From Verrucomicrobiaceae bacterium (GTDB lineage: Bacteria; Verrucomicrobiota; Verrucomicrobiia; Verrucomicrobiales; Verrucomicrobiaceae): a DNA stretch of 64,000 bases. The notes under the pieces were generated by a model. That model was not told the origin of the DNA. It saw only the letters and a list, made by a program, of their open reading frames with translations, and ran no database searches. The position numbers and the translations under genes were made by a program. The stretch covers positions 496,001 to 560,000 of the forward strand of contig JABTUN010000001.1 of assembly GCA_015075365.1 (NCBI GenBank), given 5' to 3'. Below, piece after piece: positions 17,821 through 26,621 of this stretch (within the stretch, counting starts at the first letter, position 1; each line of letters starts with the position of its first letter).

Positions 17821-17920
17821 GCTGTTTCACACCTTGCGGGGCACCGCCGCCTCGATCATGAGCCGTCCTTCATCCAGGTTGTGGGAGCAGGGCTTTTCCA
17901 CATGGACATGCCTGGCCGTA

Positions 17921-20857
17921 TCAGGGCTTGGTGATGCACTCGTCGAGATTGAGCAGCGCAGTAGCCAGCGCGTAGTGCGCGCTGAACCCGGTGACGCTCA
18001 TGTCCTTCGGCAGGGTGAGTCCAGTGGCAAGTTCCTCCGCGGCCTTCACATCGGCCTCCGCGGCGGCAAATTGCGCCTTCCAAAGGTCTTTGAGCACCTC
18101 AGCCTCCCTTTCAGCCGGCTTGCGCGCCAGCGCGAGGCGGAACGCGTGCTCGATTTGGGCATCAAGAGCGCTGCCGGGGCTTTCAGCGGCGATGCGCAGC
18201 GCGAAGTGCTTCGCAGCCTCGACGTAAACCGGATCGTTGAGCAGCGTGAGCGCCTGCAGCGGTGTGTTTGAGCGCGAACGGCGCACGACACAGGCCATGC
18301 GCGCGCTGGCGTCGAAATTCACGAAGCTCGGATACGGCGAACCGCGTTTGAGCACGACATACAGACCGCGGCGATACTTCTCGGTGCCAGGACTGACCTG
18401 GTAGTCGTATTGCTGCCCGCCAACCTTTTTCCACAGGCCGTCCGGCTGCGGCGGGCGGATGGGCGCTCCGCCTTGTTTCAGGTCGATGAGGCCGGCGATG
18501 CTCAGCGCGTTGTCGCGGATGGTTTCGGCGTCGAGTCGGGTTCTTGGATAGTAGGAGAGCAGCGCATTAGCCGGGTCTGACTTGTCCGACAAGTCGGACC
18601 GGTCGGACGATTGTCGATACGTGTCGCTCATGACGATCAGTTTGAGCATGTGCTTCATGTCCCAGCCGCTGTCCATGAACTCGACTGCGAGCCAGTCGAG
18701 CAGCTCGGGATGGCTGGGAGGCGCGCCTTTGATGCCGAAGTCCTCCAGCGTGGTGACGATGCCCTGGCCGAAGAGTTCCGCCCACCAGCGGTTCACGGTG
18801 ACACGCGCGGCGAGCGGGTTGTCGCGGCTGGCGAGCCATTTGCCGAGCGTGAGGCGGTTTGGCGGGCCTGCGGCGGCGTTTTTGAAAACAGCGGGCGTGG
18901 TGGCGCTGACGGGCGTGGTTGGATCGGTATAGACGCCGCGTTTGAAAATGGCGGTCATGCGCGGTTGCGGCAGTTCCTTCATCACTTCGGTGCTCACGGG
19001 CTTCAGCGCGGTGAGTTGCTTTTGGAGTGCGGCGCGTTGTTTTTCGAGTTTGGCGACCTGCGGGTCTTTGGAGGCTGGTTTGGCGGCGGTTTTGCCTTTT
19101 TTCTTCTTCACGGCCGATGCGGAGGCGACTTCCTCCTCCGGCTCGACGGCAGGAAGAGCAGCGAGCACGTCTCCTTTGATGCTGGAGAGGCGCAGGCAGC
19201 CGATGACGAGGCCGCTGCCGAAATTCTGCTCCATGCGGACGGTGAGTTTGGAGCCCGCGGTGATCTGGAGCGGCTTTTCGAGCGTAAAGGCAGCCCAGTG
19301 CGGTTCGCCAAAGCGTCGGCCTATGGCCCATGCGCCGCTGCCTTTCTTGGTGATCAGATTTTCGACGGGATAGTTGTTTTGTGAGTAGTCGGCGTGAGCG
19401 GCGGAGAATTTCAGCGGCTGCTTTTGGCCGTCGGCGGTGGTGAGTGTGCAATCGAAGGTGTGGAGCACGAAATTCGGGCGATTCGCGCCGCCTCGGCCGG
19501 GGCCGTTGCCCGGAATGCTGGGATGCGTAAGGCCTTCGAGGAAGAGGCCGCTGAGTTCGCCGGCGGGCAGCGGTGCTTCGACGGTGTAGGTGTCCTTGTC
19601 CGGCACCGGGCCGGTGAGCAGCGTGCTGCCATCCGGCTGGAGTTCGGTTTCGGCATCGCTTTCGGTGATGAAGGTGTCCGGCTTCAAAACGGTGATGGCA
19701 TTCGAAATGGCCTTCGCAGGTGATTTGGCCGTGGCAGCGGCGATTTGGGCGTCCAGTGCTTTGAGCTGCGCGGCGACCTTTTGGCGCTGAGCGTCGCGAT
19801 CCGCGTCCGGCAGGGCAAAAGGCGTGCCGTTGAAGGCGATGGAGCCAGGTGTCTTCGGATTGGCACGCTCGGCTTCTTTCTCGGTGTTGTTGTAGTAGGC
19901 GAGGAGGCTGTAGAAGTCTTTTTGTGTGAAGGGATCGTATTTGTGATTGTGGCATTGCGCGCATTCGAGCGTGGTGCCGAGCCAAACGGCGCCGGTGGTG
20001 TTGACGCGGTCGATGACTTGATTGATGCGGCTTTCTTCGGGCTCGGTGCCGGCTTCGACATTCGTCGGCGTGCAGCGATGAAAGCCGGTGGCGATGATTT
20101 GCGAGGGTTTCGCATTCGGCAGCAGATCACCGGCGATTTGTTCGAGCGTGAATTGATCGAACGGCATGTTCGCATTCAGCGCATCGACGACCCAGTCGCG
20201 GTAGGCCCAAATATCGCGCAAATCATCGCGCTGAAAGCCGTGCGAGTCCGCGTAGCGAGCGAGATCGAGCCACGGCCGCGCCCAGCGGGCGCCGAATTGC
20301 TTCGAGGCGAGGAGCCGGTCCACGAGCGCTTCATAATTGGTCTCCTTCAAATCCTCGAGAGAGGGCGGCAGGCCCGTCAAATCGAGCGAGAGGCGGCGGA
20401 TGAGGATTTCCGGCGCGGCGGGCGGCGAGGGCTGCAAACCGGCGGCGGCGAGTTTGTCGCGAACGAAGGCGTCCACCGGGTTTTTCGCGCCTGCGGGCAC
20501 TTGGGGCCGCACGGGCGGGATGTAGCTCCAATGCGTCTGCGCTTCGATTTTCTCGGGCCATTGGGCACCGGAGCCGATCCAGGCCTTCAAAGCGGCGATT
20601 TCGACGGGTTTGAGGCGCTCGCCGCGCTTGGGCATGGCTTCTTTGTCCTCGCGCGGCAGTTGCACGCGACGAAGGAGATCGCTGCCGACCTCCGCGGAAC
20701 GCGGAGACGCCTGGTCGAGGCGGAGCTTGCCCTTTTGCACCTCCGGGCCGTGGCATTCGAAGCAGGCACGCTGAAGGACGGGGTAGATTTCCCTTGAGAA
20801 ATCGACCGCGGAAGCGGGAACAGCCGCGAGGAGGCAAATGAGGGCAGGACGGCGCAT
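17921..20857 (-). CDS. PSD1 / DUF1549 / DUF1553 exported cytochrome c-like protein
   Basis: A 978-residue exported protein with the domain order typical of Planctomycetes and Verrucomicrobia: a PSCyt1 cytochrome c-like domain with haem motif CFECH at 32-36 and a distal Met near AMPKRGERL; DUF1549 around 140-345 (RLSLDLTGLPPSLEDL, RWARPWLDLARYADSHG); a concanavalin-like middle; and DUF1553/PSD1 around 665-925 (NPLAARVTVNRWW, FGIKGAPPSHPELLDWLA). It ends with the usual ALLNLDECIT motif. A signal peptide ends near residue 17 (PASAVDF). Such genes usually sit beside a DUF1501 gene; none is present here. An in-frame 36-base repeat tract encodes (Ser-Asp-X)x4 near residue 750. Substrate unknown; polysaccharide-related oxidation is often suggested. 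Confidence 0.93.
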   Translation of the reverse strand: MRRPALICLLAAVPASAVDFSREIYPVLQRACFECHGPEVQKGKLRLDQASPRSAEVGSDLLRRVQLPREDKEAMPKRGERLKPVEIAALKAWIGSGAQWPEKIEAQTHWSYIPPVRPQVPAGAKNPVDAFVRDKLAAAGLQPSPPAAPEILIRRLSLDLTGLPPSLEDLKETNYEALVDRLLASKQFGARWARPWLDLARYADSHGFQRDDLRDIWAYRDWVVDALNANMPFDQFTLEQIAGDLLPNAKPSQIIATGFHRCTPTNVEAGTEPEESRINQVIDRVNTTGAVWLGTTLECAQCHNHKYDPFTQKDFYSLLAYYNNTEKEAERANPKTPGSIAFNGTPFALPDADRDAQRQKVAAQLKALDAQIAAATAKSPAKAISNAITVLKPDTFITESDAETELQPDGSTLLTGPVPDKDTYTVEAPLPAGELSGLFLEGLTHPSIPGNGPGRGGANRPNFVLHTFDCTLTTADGQKQPLKFSAAHADYSQNNYPVENLITKKGSGAWAIGRRFGEPHWAAFTLEKPLQITAGSKLTVRMEQNFGSGLVIGCLRLSSIKGDVLAALPAVEPEEEVASASAVKKKKGKTAAKPASKDPQVAKLEKQRAALQKQLTALKPVSTEVMKELPQPRMTAIFKRGVYTDPTTPVSATTPAVFKNAAAGPPNRLTLGKWLASRDNPLAARVTVNRWWAELFGQGIVTTLEDFGIKGAPPSHPELLDWLAVEFMDSGWDMKHMLKLIVMSDTYRQSSDRSDLSDKSDPANALLSYYPRTRLDAETIRDNALSIAGLIDLKQGGAPIRPPQPDGLWKKVGGQQYDYQVSPGTEKYRRGLYVVLKRGSPYPSFVNFDASARMACVVRRSRSNTPLQALTLLNDPVYVEAAKHFALRIAAESPGSALDAQIEHAFRLALARKPAEREAEVLKDLWKAQFAAAEADVKAAEELATGLTLPKDMSVTGFSAHYALATALLNLDECITKP
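18575..18610 (-). repeat. Four 9-bp GTCNGAC units in frame inside the PSD1 gene
   Basis: The + strand shows gtctgac-tt, gtccgac-aa, gtcggac-cg and gtcggac-ga: four 7-base near-palindromes spaced by two bases, period 9. Being a multiple of three it stays in frame and encodes SDR-SDL-SDK-SDP on the minus strand, between the conserved YRQSS and the ALLSYYPRTRLDAETIRD block of DUF1553. Confidence 0.85.
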
Positions 20858-20901
20858 GCGGGCGGTAGAACGATGCGCGCGGCGACCGACTTGCCGCCGG
20901 T

Positions 20902-21231
20902 TTACAGCAGCCTCCGCGCGTTGCGCAGACCGTCAGCAGTGATGACGGCCTGATTGCGGGCGGCGACCATGAAGTCGAGGTGGTTCTGCCACTGCATGGG
21001 CCGCAGGGAGGCGATGCCCAGGCTGCGACGCGTGTAGCCGTAGTCGGCGATCTCCCAGCCAAACTCGCTGTGGCGGTTCCGGTATTCGGCGCGGTGCATC
21101 CAGGCGCCAAACTCGTCCTTGCGCCAGATTTCGGGGTCGTTGCCCGGCACGATCTGCCCGAGTGCCCAGACACCGCGCACGACCTCGGCGTCGTAGCCTT
21201 CATAAGTGTCAAATTCGTCCGCTCGGGTCAT
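20902..21231 (-). CDS. Small HNH-like protein with eroded catalytic motif
   Basis: A 109-residue protein. The stretch DPEIWRKDEFGAWMHRAEY and RNRHSEFGWEI resembles the zinc-finger-less HNH pattern W-R-x-D-x-x-G-x-W-I-x-x-x-x-Y-G-N-R-x-S-x-(Y/F)-G-W-E-(I/V)-D-H. The following D-H pair is replaced by A-D, while the trailing LRPMQWQNHLDF block matches the L-x-P-L-x-W-x-N-N end of HNH proteins. So the fold looks retained and catalysis probably lost. The ATG at 21231 was preferred because the open frame upstream is non-coding-like. It is divergent from the PagL-like gene. Role unknown; the HNH relationship is my inference from pattern. Confidence 0.6.
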   Translation of the reverse strand: MTRADEFDTYEGYDAEVVRGVWALGQIVPGNDPEIWRKDEFGAWMHRAEYRNRHSEFGWEIADYGYTRRSLGIASLRPMQWQNHLDFMVAARNQAVITADGLRNARRLL

Positions 21232-21345
21232 GCGGCGCGGAGTGTGGCGGGGATCGCCGCGCGTGCAAGCCGGGCGCGCGGATGGGGGAGATGACTGGGA
21301 AAAGATTTTGCGGTCGTCATGGCGAGACATTAGCTTTCCGCACAC

Positions 21346-21948
21346 ATGAAACACCTTCTCCTCACCACCATTGCTGCTGTTGCATTTTCGATAAACGCCA
21401 CCGCCCAGGCACCTGCCGCGGTTTCCTCCACGGTGGAACCATGGAGCCAGCATGCGCTGGATTTTGAGAGCGGCATGCTATGGAAGGTGGGCGGGGACAC
21501 GCCGCTGAACTACCGCATTGTGCCGTTCATGCTGTCGTGGCGCTCGCCGGAGATGTTTGGCACCGTTTTCGACAGCGGGGCGGCGCTGATGGTACGGAAC
21601 CGGATCACGGCGATGGCGAACTGGTTCGAGGAGGGCGCGGAGAACCGCTACCTGGGCCTCGCGGCCTCGCCGTCCATCGAACTGTGGTCTCCATCGCGGC
21701 AGTGGGCGCTTTTTGGCTCCGCGGGCGGTGGATTCGGCATCGTGGACTCGCAGGGCGTCGTGGGCGGCCAAGGCAGGGATTTCACGCTGAACTGGTTCGC
21801 ACAGCTCGGTGTGGAGCATCGTCTCAACGACCATCTGTCCCTGCGCCTGAGCAGCTACTTTCAGCACCATTCCAACGGCGGCGCCACGAATCCGAACCCA
21901 GGCCTCAATTCGCTGGGTTTCCTGATCGGCGCGGGCTGGTCGTTCTGA
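21346..21948 (+). CDS. PagL-like acyloxyacyl hydrolase (lipid A 3-O-deacylase family)
   Basis: A 200-residue outer-membrane beta-barrel candidate with a signal peptide (MKHLLLTTIAAVAFSINATAQ) and alternating strands ending in the C-terminal aromatic F (LIGAGWSF). The segment FQHHSNGGATNPNPGLNS at about 172-189 matches the PagL active-site loop, where His174-x-Ser176 reproduces the HxS of the catalytic His-Ser pair. The Glu expected about 12 residues after the Ser in Pseudomonas PagL is an Asn here. The family removes 3-linked acyl chains from lipid A. It is followed 40 bases later by the S10 peptidase gene on the same strand. Confidence 0.8.
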   Translation: MKHLLLTTIAAVAFSINATAQAPAAVSSTVEPWSQHALDFESGMLWKVGGDTPLNYRIVPFMLSWRSPEMFGTVFDSGAALMVRNRITAMANWFEEGAENRYLGLAASPSIELWSPSRQWALFGSAGGGFGIVDSQGVVGGQGRDFTLNWFAQLGVEHRLNDHLSLRLSSYFQHHSNGGATNPNPGLNSLGFLIGAGWSF

Positions 21949-21987
21949 GATCCGAGAAAATCATTCCCATCGCGCGCGGCGCGTGCC

Positions 21988-23538
21988 ATGCTCCGCGCCG
22001 CCATGATGATCCGACCGACCTCTTTTGCCGTTTTGTGCGCCTGCGCGCTGCCTGTGTGCCTTTTTGCCCAGGACGAGAAAAAGCCGGAGGAGCCGAAGAA
22101 GGAGGAGAAAAAGGACGACAAAAAGCCTGAGGATGACAAACCGGTCGTCACGGAGGGAAAAGTGAAGATCGGCGGGAAGGAGATCGCGTATGACGCGAAG
22201 GCGGGCACGCTGCCGATTCTGAAACCGGACGGGAAACCCTCCGCGCAGGTGTTTTACACGGCCTACACGATGAAGGGCGTGAAGGACGCTTCAAAGCGGC
22301 CGGTGACGTTCTGTTTCAACGGCGGTCCGGGCAGCAGCAGCGTGTGGCTGCACCTGGGCGCCTTCGGGCCCAAACGGGTGGACCTGCCACCGGACGGCCT
22401 GACGCCGCCGAAGCCGCCGGGCGGGCTGGTGAGCAATGAATTCTCGATCCTGGATGTGACGGACCTCGTGTTTATCGATCCGGTGAACACCGGTTTCAGC
22501 CGCGCGGAGGACCCGAAGAACGTGGGCGAGTTCCTCGGCGTGCAGGAGGACATCCAGAGCGTGGGCGAGTTCATGCGGCTGTGGGTGACCCGGGAGCAGC
22601 GCTGGCGCTCGCCGAAATTCATCGCGGGCGAGAGCTACGGCGGCATCCGCGGCGGCGGGCTGGCGCAGCATCTCCAGCAGCGGCACCGCATGTATTTGAA
22701 CGGCATCATCATCGTCTCCGGCCTGCTGGACTACGCCACGCTGATCAACGGACCGCTGAATGACACGCCCTACCTCGTGGGTCTGCCCGCAATGACGGCG
22801 ACGGCGCATTACCATCAGAAGCTGCCGCCGGATTTGCAGGCGGATTTCAAGAAAGCGGTGGCGGAATCGCGTGAGTTTGCCTTTGGCGAGTATGCCTCCG
22901 CGTTGCTCAAAGGCGCGGATTTGACCAAGACCGCGCGTGAGGCCGTGGTGCGGCAACTGGCCCGCCTGACCGGCCTGCCGAACAAGTTGATCGAGGAGCA
23001 GGACCTGCGCATCAGCAGCAGCATCTTCCGCGAGATGCTGCTGCGGAAGGAAAAACTCGTGCTGGGCGCCTACGATGCGCGTGTGACAGGCAAGGACGGC
23101 GACGAGTCGGAGAATCATCCGGAGATCGAGCCCTTCATGCGCGTGGTGGGCAGCATCGCGGCGGCTTCCATGAACGCCTACCTGCGCGAGGAGCTGAAGT
23201 ATGAAAAGGACCTGCCCTACGAGGTGCTGGCCCCGCAGCCGAACTGGAACCACGGCAAGGGCAACAGCTACACGAGCGTCAGCGGCATGCTGGCGGACGC
23301 GATCCGGCAGAATCCGCACCTGCGGGTGCTGGCGATGGTGGGCTGGCGTGATCTGGTGACGCCGCCGGACAACATGATGCTCAGCGTGCGCCAGATGCGC
23401 CTGCCGGACGAGCTGCGCGGGAACATCGAGTTCGCCGAATATGAGAGCGGCCACATGATGTACACGAACCGCCCGGACATGGAGAAGATGCACACGGACA
23501 TCGCCGCCTTTATCACGAAGGCGCTGGCTCAACCCTGA
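21988..23538 (+). CDS. S10 family serine carboxypeptidase, exported
   Basis: A 516-residue exported peptidase. A signal peptide ends near CLFAQDE, followed by a Lys/Glu/Pro-rich linker (about 29-53). The S10 core has the NGGPGSSS oxyanion block at 111-118, the nucleophile motif GESYGG with Ser216, the C-terminal Asp in GWRDLVTPPDNM and the His in YESGHMMY, so the triad is complete. Family members remove C-terminal amino acids at acidic pH; bacterial ones are periplasmic or surface-bound. Start candidates are 21988 and 22003; both keep the signal. Its last 10 bases overlap the convergent downstream gene. Confidence 0.93.
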   Translation: MLRAAMMIRPTSFAVLCACALPVCLFAQDEKKPEEPKKEEKKDDKKPEDDKPVVTEGKVKIGGKEIAYDAKAGTLPILKPDGKPSAQVFYTAYTMKGVKDASKRPVTFCFNGGPGSSSVWLHLGAFGPKRVDLPPDGLTPPKPPGGLVSNEFSILDVTDLVFIDPVNTGFSRAEDPKNVGEFLGVQEDIQSVGEFMRLWVTREQRWRSPKFIAGESYGGIRGGGLAQHLQQRHRMYLNGIIIVSGLLDYATLINGPLNDTPYLVGLPAMTATAHYHQKLPPDLQADFKKAVAESREFAFGEYASALLKGADLTKTAREAVVRQLARLTGLPNKLIEEQDLRISSSIFREMLLRKEKLVLGAYDARVTGKDGDESENHPEIEPFMRVVGSIAAASMNAYLREELKYEKDLPYEVLAPQPNWNHGKGNSYTSVSGMLADAIRQNPHLRVLAMVGWRDLVTPPDNMMLSVRQMRLPDELRGNIEFAEYESGHMMYTNRPDMEKMHTDIAAFITKALAQP

Positions 23539-24890
23539 AACGCGATCTTCATCGTGCCTTTCGGCATTTTCAGGCAGAGGAGCGTCGCGTCCTTCTCCCG
23601 GCACCAGCTTCCCGGCCTCAACTTCAGCCGCGCATCGACCTCGGTGAGCGAGTCCGGCCTGCCGATGCCCGCGGGCAGCGAAAGAGTAAATTCCTCGCAT
23701 GCAAACGGCGCCTTGAGCGTCACGGCGCGAGTGGCGGCGTCGAACTCGATGCGGGTGAGCTCCTTCGCGGCCCAGTAGCGCGCGATCTCGCTGAGCTTCA
23801 TCCAGTGCAGGTGATCAAAGGTGGCATGCAGGCGCTTCACGACCTCCCGGAAGATTTCAAAGCCGATTTCGAGGCCGTTCCAATAAATGCCGGTCCAGTG
23901 GCAGACGATGATCGCAGGCTCGCCACGGCGGATCACCTCCACCATGCGTCCACCCCGTCCGTCCTCGGTGATGAAGGCATCCGCGCCCTTCGGCGTGACG
24001 CAGTCCCAGCCGCCGGTCCAATCGCCCGTGCAACCGAGCACATGCACGACGCAGCGCGGATCATCGGTGTCGAGTCCGGAGGCGTTTTGCACGATGGGGG
24101 CCACACTGGCATCGCCGCTGGCATGCAGATCGCGGAAGTAGTGCGGGATCTCCGTCTGAAACATACTGCGGCACGATTCAAACGCCGCCTGCGCGAGCTG
24201 CGGCCGCGCGTCGCTGCCAAAGCCGCCCGGCGTCGTGACGCCCTCGCACGGCAGGCCGATGTTTTTGAGGATCGTGAGCGCGTAGCTCATGTAATCTGCG
24301 ATTTCGTCCACGCTGCGTCCGCCGCACCATTTCCAGTTCTCCATGAACTTCGGGCTGATCTCCGGATACGGGTGTCCGGTCTTCGTGTCGATGATGCGCG
24401 TGTGCGTGACCATCTCGGGGTGAATGTCCCAGTTCGGCATGATGCGCTCGCGCACGAGGTCGATGCTGCTCTTCAGCTCCTTTTGCGTCCAGCCCGGGAT
24501 TTGCAGGTCGAGCCGGCCCACGCAGGCGGGATAGGGCACGATGCTGTACTTGCCCTTCACGCCGTTCTCCGCGGACCAGTCGGCGAACTTGCGCACAAAA
24601 TCGTCCGGGATCTCATCCGGCCAGCTTTTCCACGGGTAGTGGTCGTACCGGCCCGGATTCGCCGCCGCGAACTGCGGGATGGCGAACTTGTTCAGGTTCA
24701 CCAGGCACGTCGAATCATCAATGATGATGCTCACCGGCACCCGCGCCCGCGGATTGAGCACCGTCACCGCCGCATCTTGTTTGGGCCGGTCTCCCGGCAC
24801 CTGGCCCAGCAAGGACGATCCAAGAGCAAGCGTGGAGGATTCGAGGAAACGGCGGCGTGAAAACAAACCCGATGAGTTCATGCCCATCAA
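23529..24890 (-). CDS. Tat-exported hypothetical protein, possible polysaccharide deacetylase-like fold
   Basis: A 453-residue protein with a Tat-like signal (SRRRFLESSTLALGSSLLG). The core starts VPVSIIIDDSTCLVNLNKF and contains DIHPEMVTHTRIIDTKTG, VTTPGGFGSDARPQL and IIVCHWTGIYWNG. The early D-D, a later H-x-E-x-x-x-H and a distal HW recall the NodB/polysaccharide deacetylase TIM-like arrangement (early Asp, His motif), but the exact motifs differ, so the fold assignment is tentative. A beta-rich tail follows from about residue 375. It converges on the S10 peptidase with a 10-base overlap. Related proteins in Verrucomicrobia are annotated as hypothetical, as far as I recall. Function unknown. 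Confidence 0.6.
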   Translation of the reverse strand: MMGMNSSGLFSRRRFLESSTLALGSSLLGQVPGDRPKQDAAVTVLNPRARVPVSIIIDDSTCLVNLNKFAIPQFAAANPGRYDHYPWKSWPDEIPDDFVRKFADWSAENGVKGKYSIVPYPACVGRLDLQIPGWTQKELKSSIDLVRERIMPNWDIHPEMVTHTRIIDTKTGHPYPEISPKFMENWKWCGGRSVDEIADYMSYALTILKNIGLPCEGVTTPGGFGSDARPQLAQAAFESCRSMFQTEIPHYFRDLHASGDASVAPIVQNASGLDTDDPRCVVHVLGCTGDWTGGWDCVTPKGADAFITEDGRGGRMVEVIRRGEPAIIVCHWTGIYWNGLEIGFEIFREVVKRLHATFDHLHWMKLSEIARYWAAKELTRIEFDAATRAVTLKAPFACEEFTLSLPAGIGRPDSLTEVDARLKLRPGSWCREKDATLLCLKMPKGTMKIAFQG

Positions 24891-24972
24891 ACGACAGGTG
24901 ACGACACGACTTTATCACCTGCATTCCGGGCGTGGCGAATTCAGCACCGTGCCGGTCTGCTGACGCAGGAAA

Positions 24973-25020
24973 TCAAATCAGCGAAACAACAGCGGCGAGG
25001 ATGAGAGTGGCGTTCTTCAT
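24973..25020 (-). other. 15-codon signal-like mini-ORF in divergent intergenic region
   Basis: On the minus strand an ATG at 25020 opens MKNATLILAAVVSLI followed by TGA. This is the beginning of a typical signal or lipoprotein signal sequence and then stops. It may be a truncated remnant of a small lipoprotein gene or chance. The rest of 24891-25043 should hold the promoters of the two divergent neighbours. Confidence 0.2.
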
Positions 25021-25043
25021 GGCGTTCAGTAGCCTGACACCAC

Positions 25044-26525
25044 ATGAAAAACCCGTCGAGACTGTTTCTGCTGTTTTTTGCCTTCTCCGCCTGCGCAGCG
25101 CAGGAGGCCTTTGAACGCCTCACCTTCCACACCGCGCCGAAACCGCTTTCGAAGGACGCGAGGACGGGCGACTGGCCGCGTGTGCTTGGCCCCACGGACG
25201 ACGCGATCTCGCTGGAGACTCATCTTTCCAAAAAATGGGGGGCGGGCGAGCCCAGGGCCGTTTGGGAGGTGGCCATGGGCGAGGGCTACACCTCGCCTGC
25301 CATCAGCGGCGACTTCTGCGTGATTTTTCACGCGCTGGAGGGGAAGGAGCTCGTCGAGTGCCTGCATCGCGAGACTGGAAAGCGCTTCTGGTCGCATGAT
25401 TACCCGATCTCATACCAGGATCGCTACGGCTTCGGCAACGGACCGCGCGGCAGCCCCGTGATCTACCAAGGCATCGTGGTGACCTATGGCGTGACCTGCG
25501 AGTTGCGCGCGCTTGACTTGAAAACGGGCAAGCTGCTGTGGAAACGCGATCTGCGGGCCGAAATGCATGTGCCGCAGGATTTCTTCGGCGCGGGCGGCAC
25601 GCCGCTGGTCCTCGACGGCCGCGTCATTGTGAACGTGGGCGGCAAAAAAGGACCGGTTGATGATTCCGCAGGCATGCGGGAGCGCAAAGAACGTCTCGCC
25701 GAGGCGGGCGTGAGCGTGGCATCCTTTGATTTGAAGAGCGGCGAGATCGTCTGGACGGTGGAGGACGCGTGGGGTGCGAGTTATGCTTCTCCCATTCCCG
25801 CGAAACTACACGGACAGACGAAAGTGCTCGTTTATGCGGGTGGCGAGAGTGATCCGGCCACCGGCGGTCTCATGTGCATCAATCCGGCGGATGGAACACT
25901 GCATTCCAAGTTCGCGTGGCGTGACGACGAATACATCCAGGCCATCGGCACCTCGCCGGTGGTCATTCCGGAGAAAAACCGCGTCTTCATCACCACAGCG
26001 TATCCAAAGGGCCGGCCACTCGGTGGCGCGATGGTGGAGTATGACGCCGGATTCCAGCCCAAGGAGGTGTGGAAGTCCGCGAAGCTCGGCGTGCACTGGA
26101 TGAACCCCGTGTATCACGAAGGCCATCTCTATGCCATCGACGGCGAGACGGAGCCAAAATCCCGCCTCGTCTGCGTGAATGCCGACACCGGCGCGGAGGT
26201 GTGGGAGCAAAAGATCGAGTGGGAGGACGCGGAGTTTAGCAAACAGACCGGCCGGGCCAATCCCGTTCGCCTCAGCATCCTGCGCGCAAGCCTTCTGAAG
26301 GTCGATGGCGCGTTTTTGTGCCTGGGCGAGGTCGGCTCCCTGCACTGGCTCGACCTCAGCCCCGCCGGGGCCAAAGTGATCGCCCAGGCGCAGCCTTTTT
26401 ACGCCCTCAACACCTGGAGCATGCCCGCCCTCAGCCACGGCCTGCTTTATGTCCGCCAGCAGGCGCGCGATCTCATGCAGAAGACCGGCGAGCGCATGAT
26501 CTGCCTCGATTTGCGCGGCGAGTGA
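25044..26525 (+). CDS. PQQ-like beta-propeller repeat protein, exported
   Basis: A 493-residue exported protein with a signal peptide ending near ACAAQ. Repeated W-strand motifs such as DLKTGKLLWKRDL, DLKSGEIVWTVED and NADTGAEVWEQKIE mark an outer beta-propeller of the PQQ/BamB type (about seven to eight blades). No PQQ-binding Cys-Cys pair or Ca-site signature of a true quinoprotein dehydrogenase is evident, so a catalytic role is not shown. Verrucomicrobial genomes encode many such proteins, often next to sulfatases and PSD1 proteins. The gene is followed by the FG-GAP protein on the same strand, about 96 bases on, so co-transcription is possible. Confidence 0.88.
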   Translation: MKNPSRLFLLFFAFSACAAQEAFERLTFHTAPKPLSKDARTGDWPRVLGPTDDAISLETHLSKKWGAGEPRAVWEVAMGEGYTSPAISGDFCVIFHALEGKELVECLHRETGKRFWSHDYPISYQDRYGFGNGPRGSPVIYQGIVVTYGVTCELRALDLKTGKLLWKRDLRAEMHVPQDFFGAGGTPLVLDGRVIVNVGGKKGPVDDSAGMRERKERLAEAGVSVASFDLKSGEIVWTVEDAWGASYASPIPAKLHGQTKVLVYAGGESDPATGGLMCINPADGTLHSKFAWRDDEYIQAIGTSPVVIPEKNRVFITTAYPKGRPLGGAMVEYDAGFQPKEVWKSAKLGVHWMNPVYHEGHLYAIDGETEPKSRLVCVNADTGAEVWEQKIEWEDAEFSKQTGRANPVRLSILRASLLKVDGAFLCLGEVGSLHWLDLSPAGAKVIAQAQPFYALNTWSMPALSHGLLYVRQQARDLMQKTGERMICLDLRGE

Positions 26526-26621
26526 CCTGCCGTACAAGTCACAAATCGTCATCCGTCCGGCAAGGATTCATGGCTGCGGCTTGAAGCAGACACGTTCAGG
26601 ATGTCGTTTCGTCCACTCACC

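Noticed and set aside
18575..18610. Possible mini-CRISPR from the GTCNGAC units
   Set aside because: Units are 9 bp with 2-base spacers, lie in frame inside a gene, and no cas gene is present.
23529..23538. Ten-base overlap between S10 peptidase and Tat protein as a sign of frameshift
   Set aside because: The two genes converge, and both stops fall naturally at the ends of complete domains.
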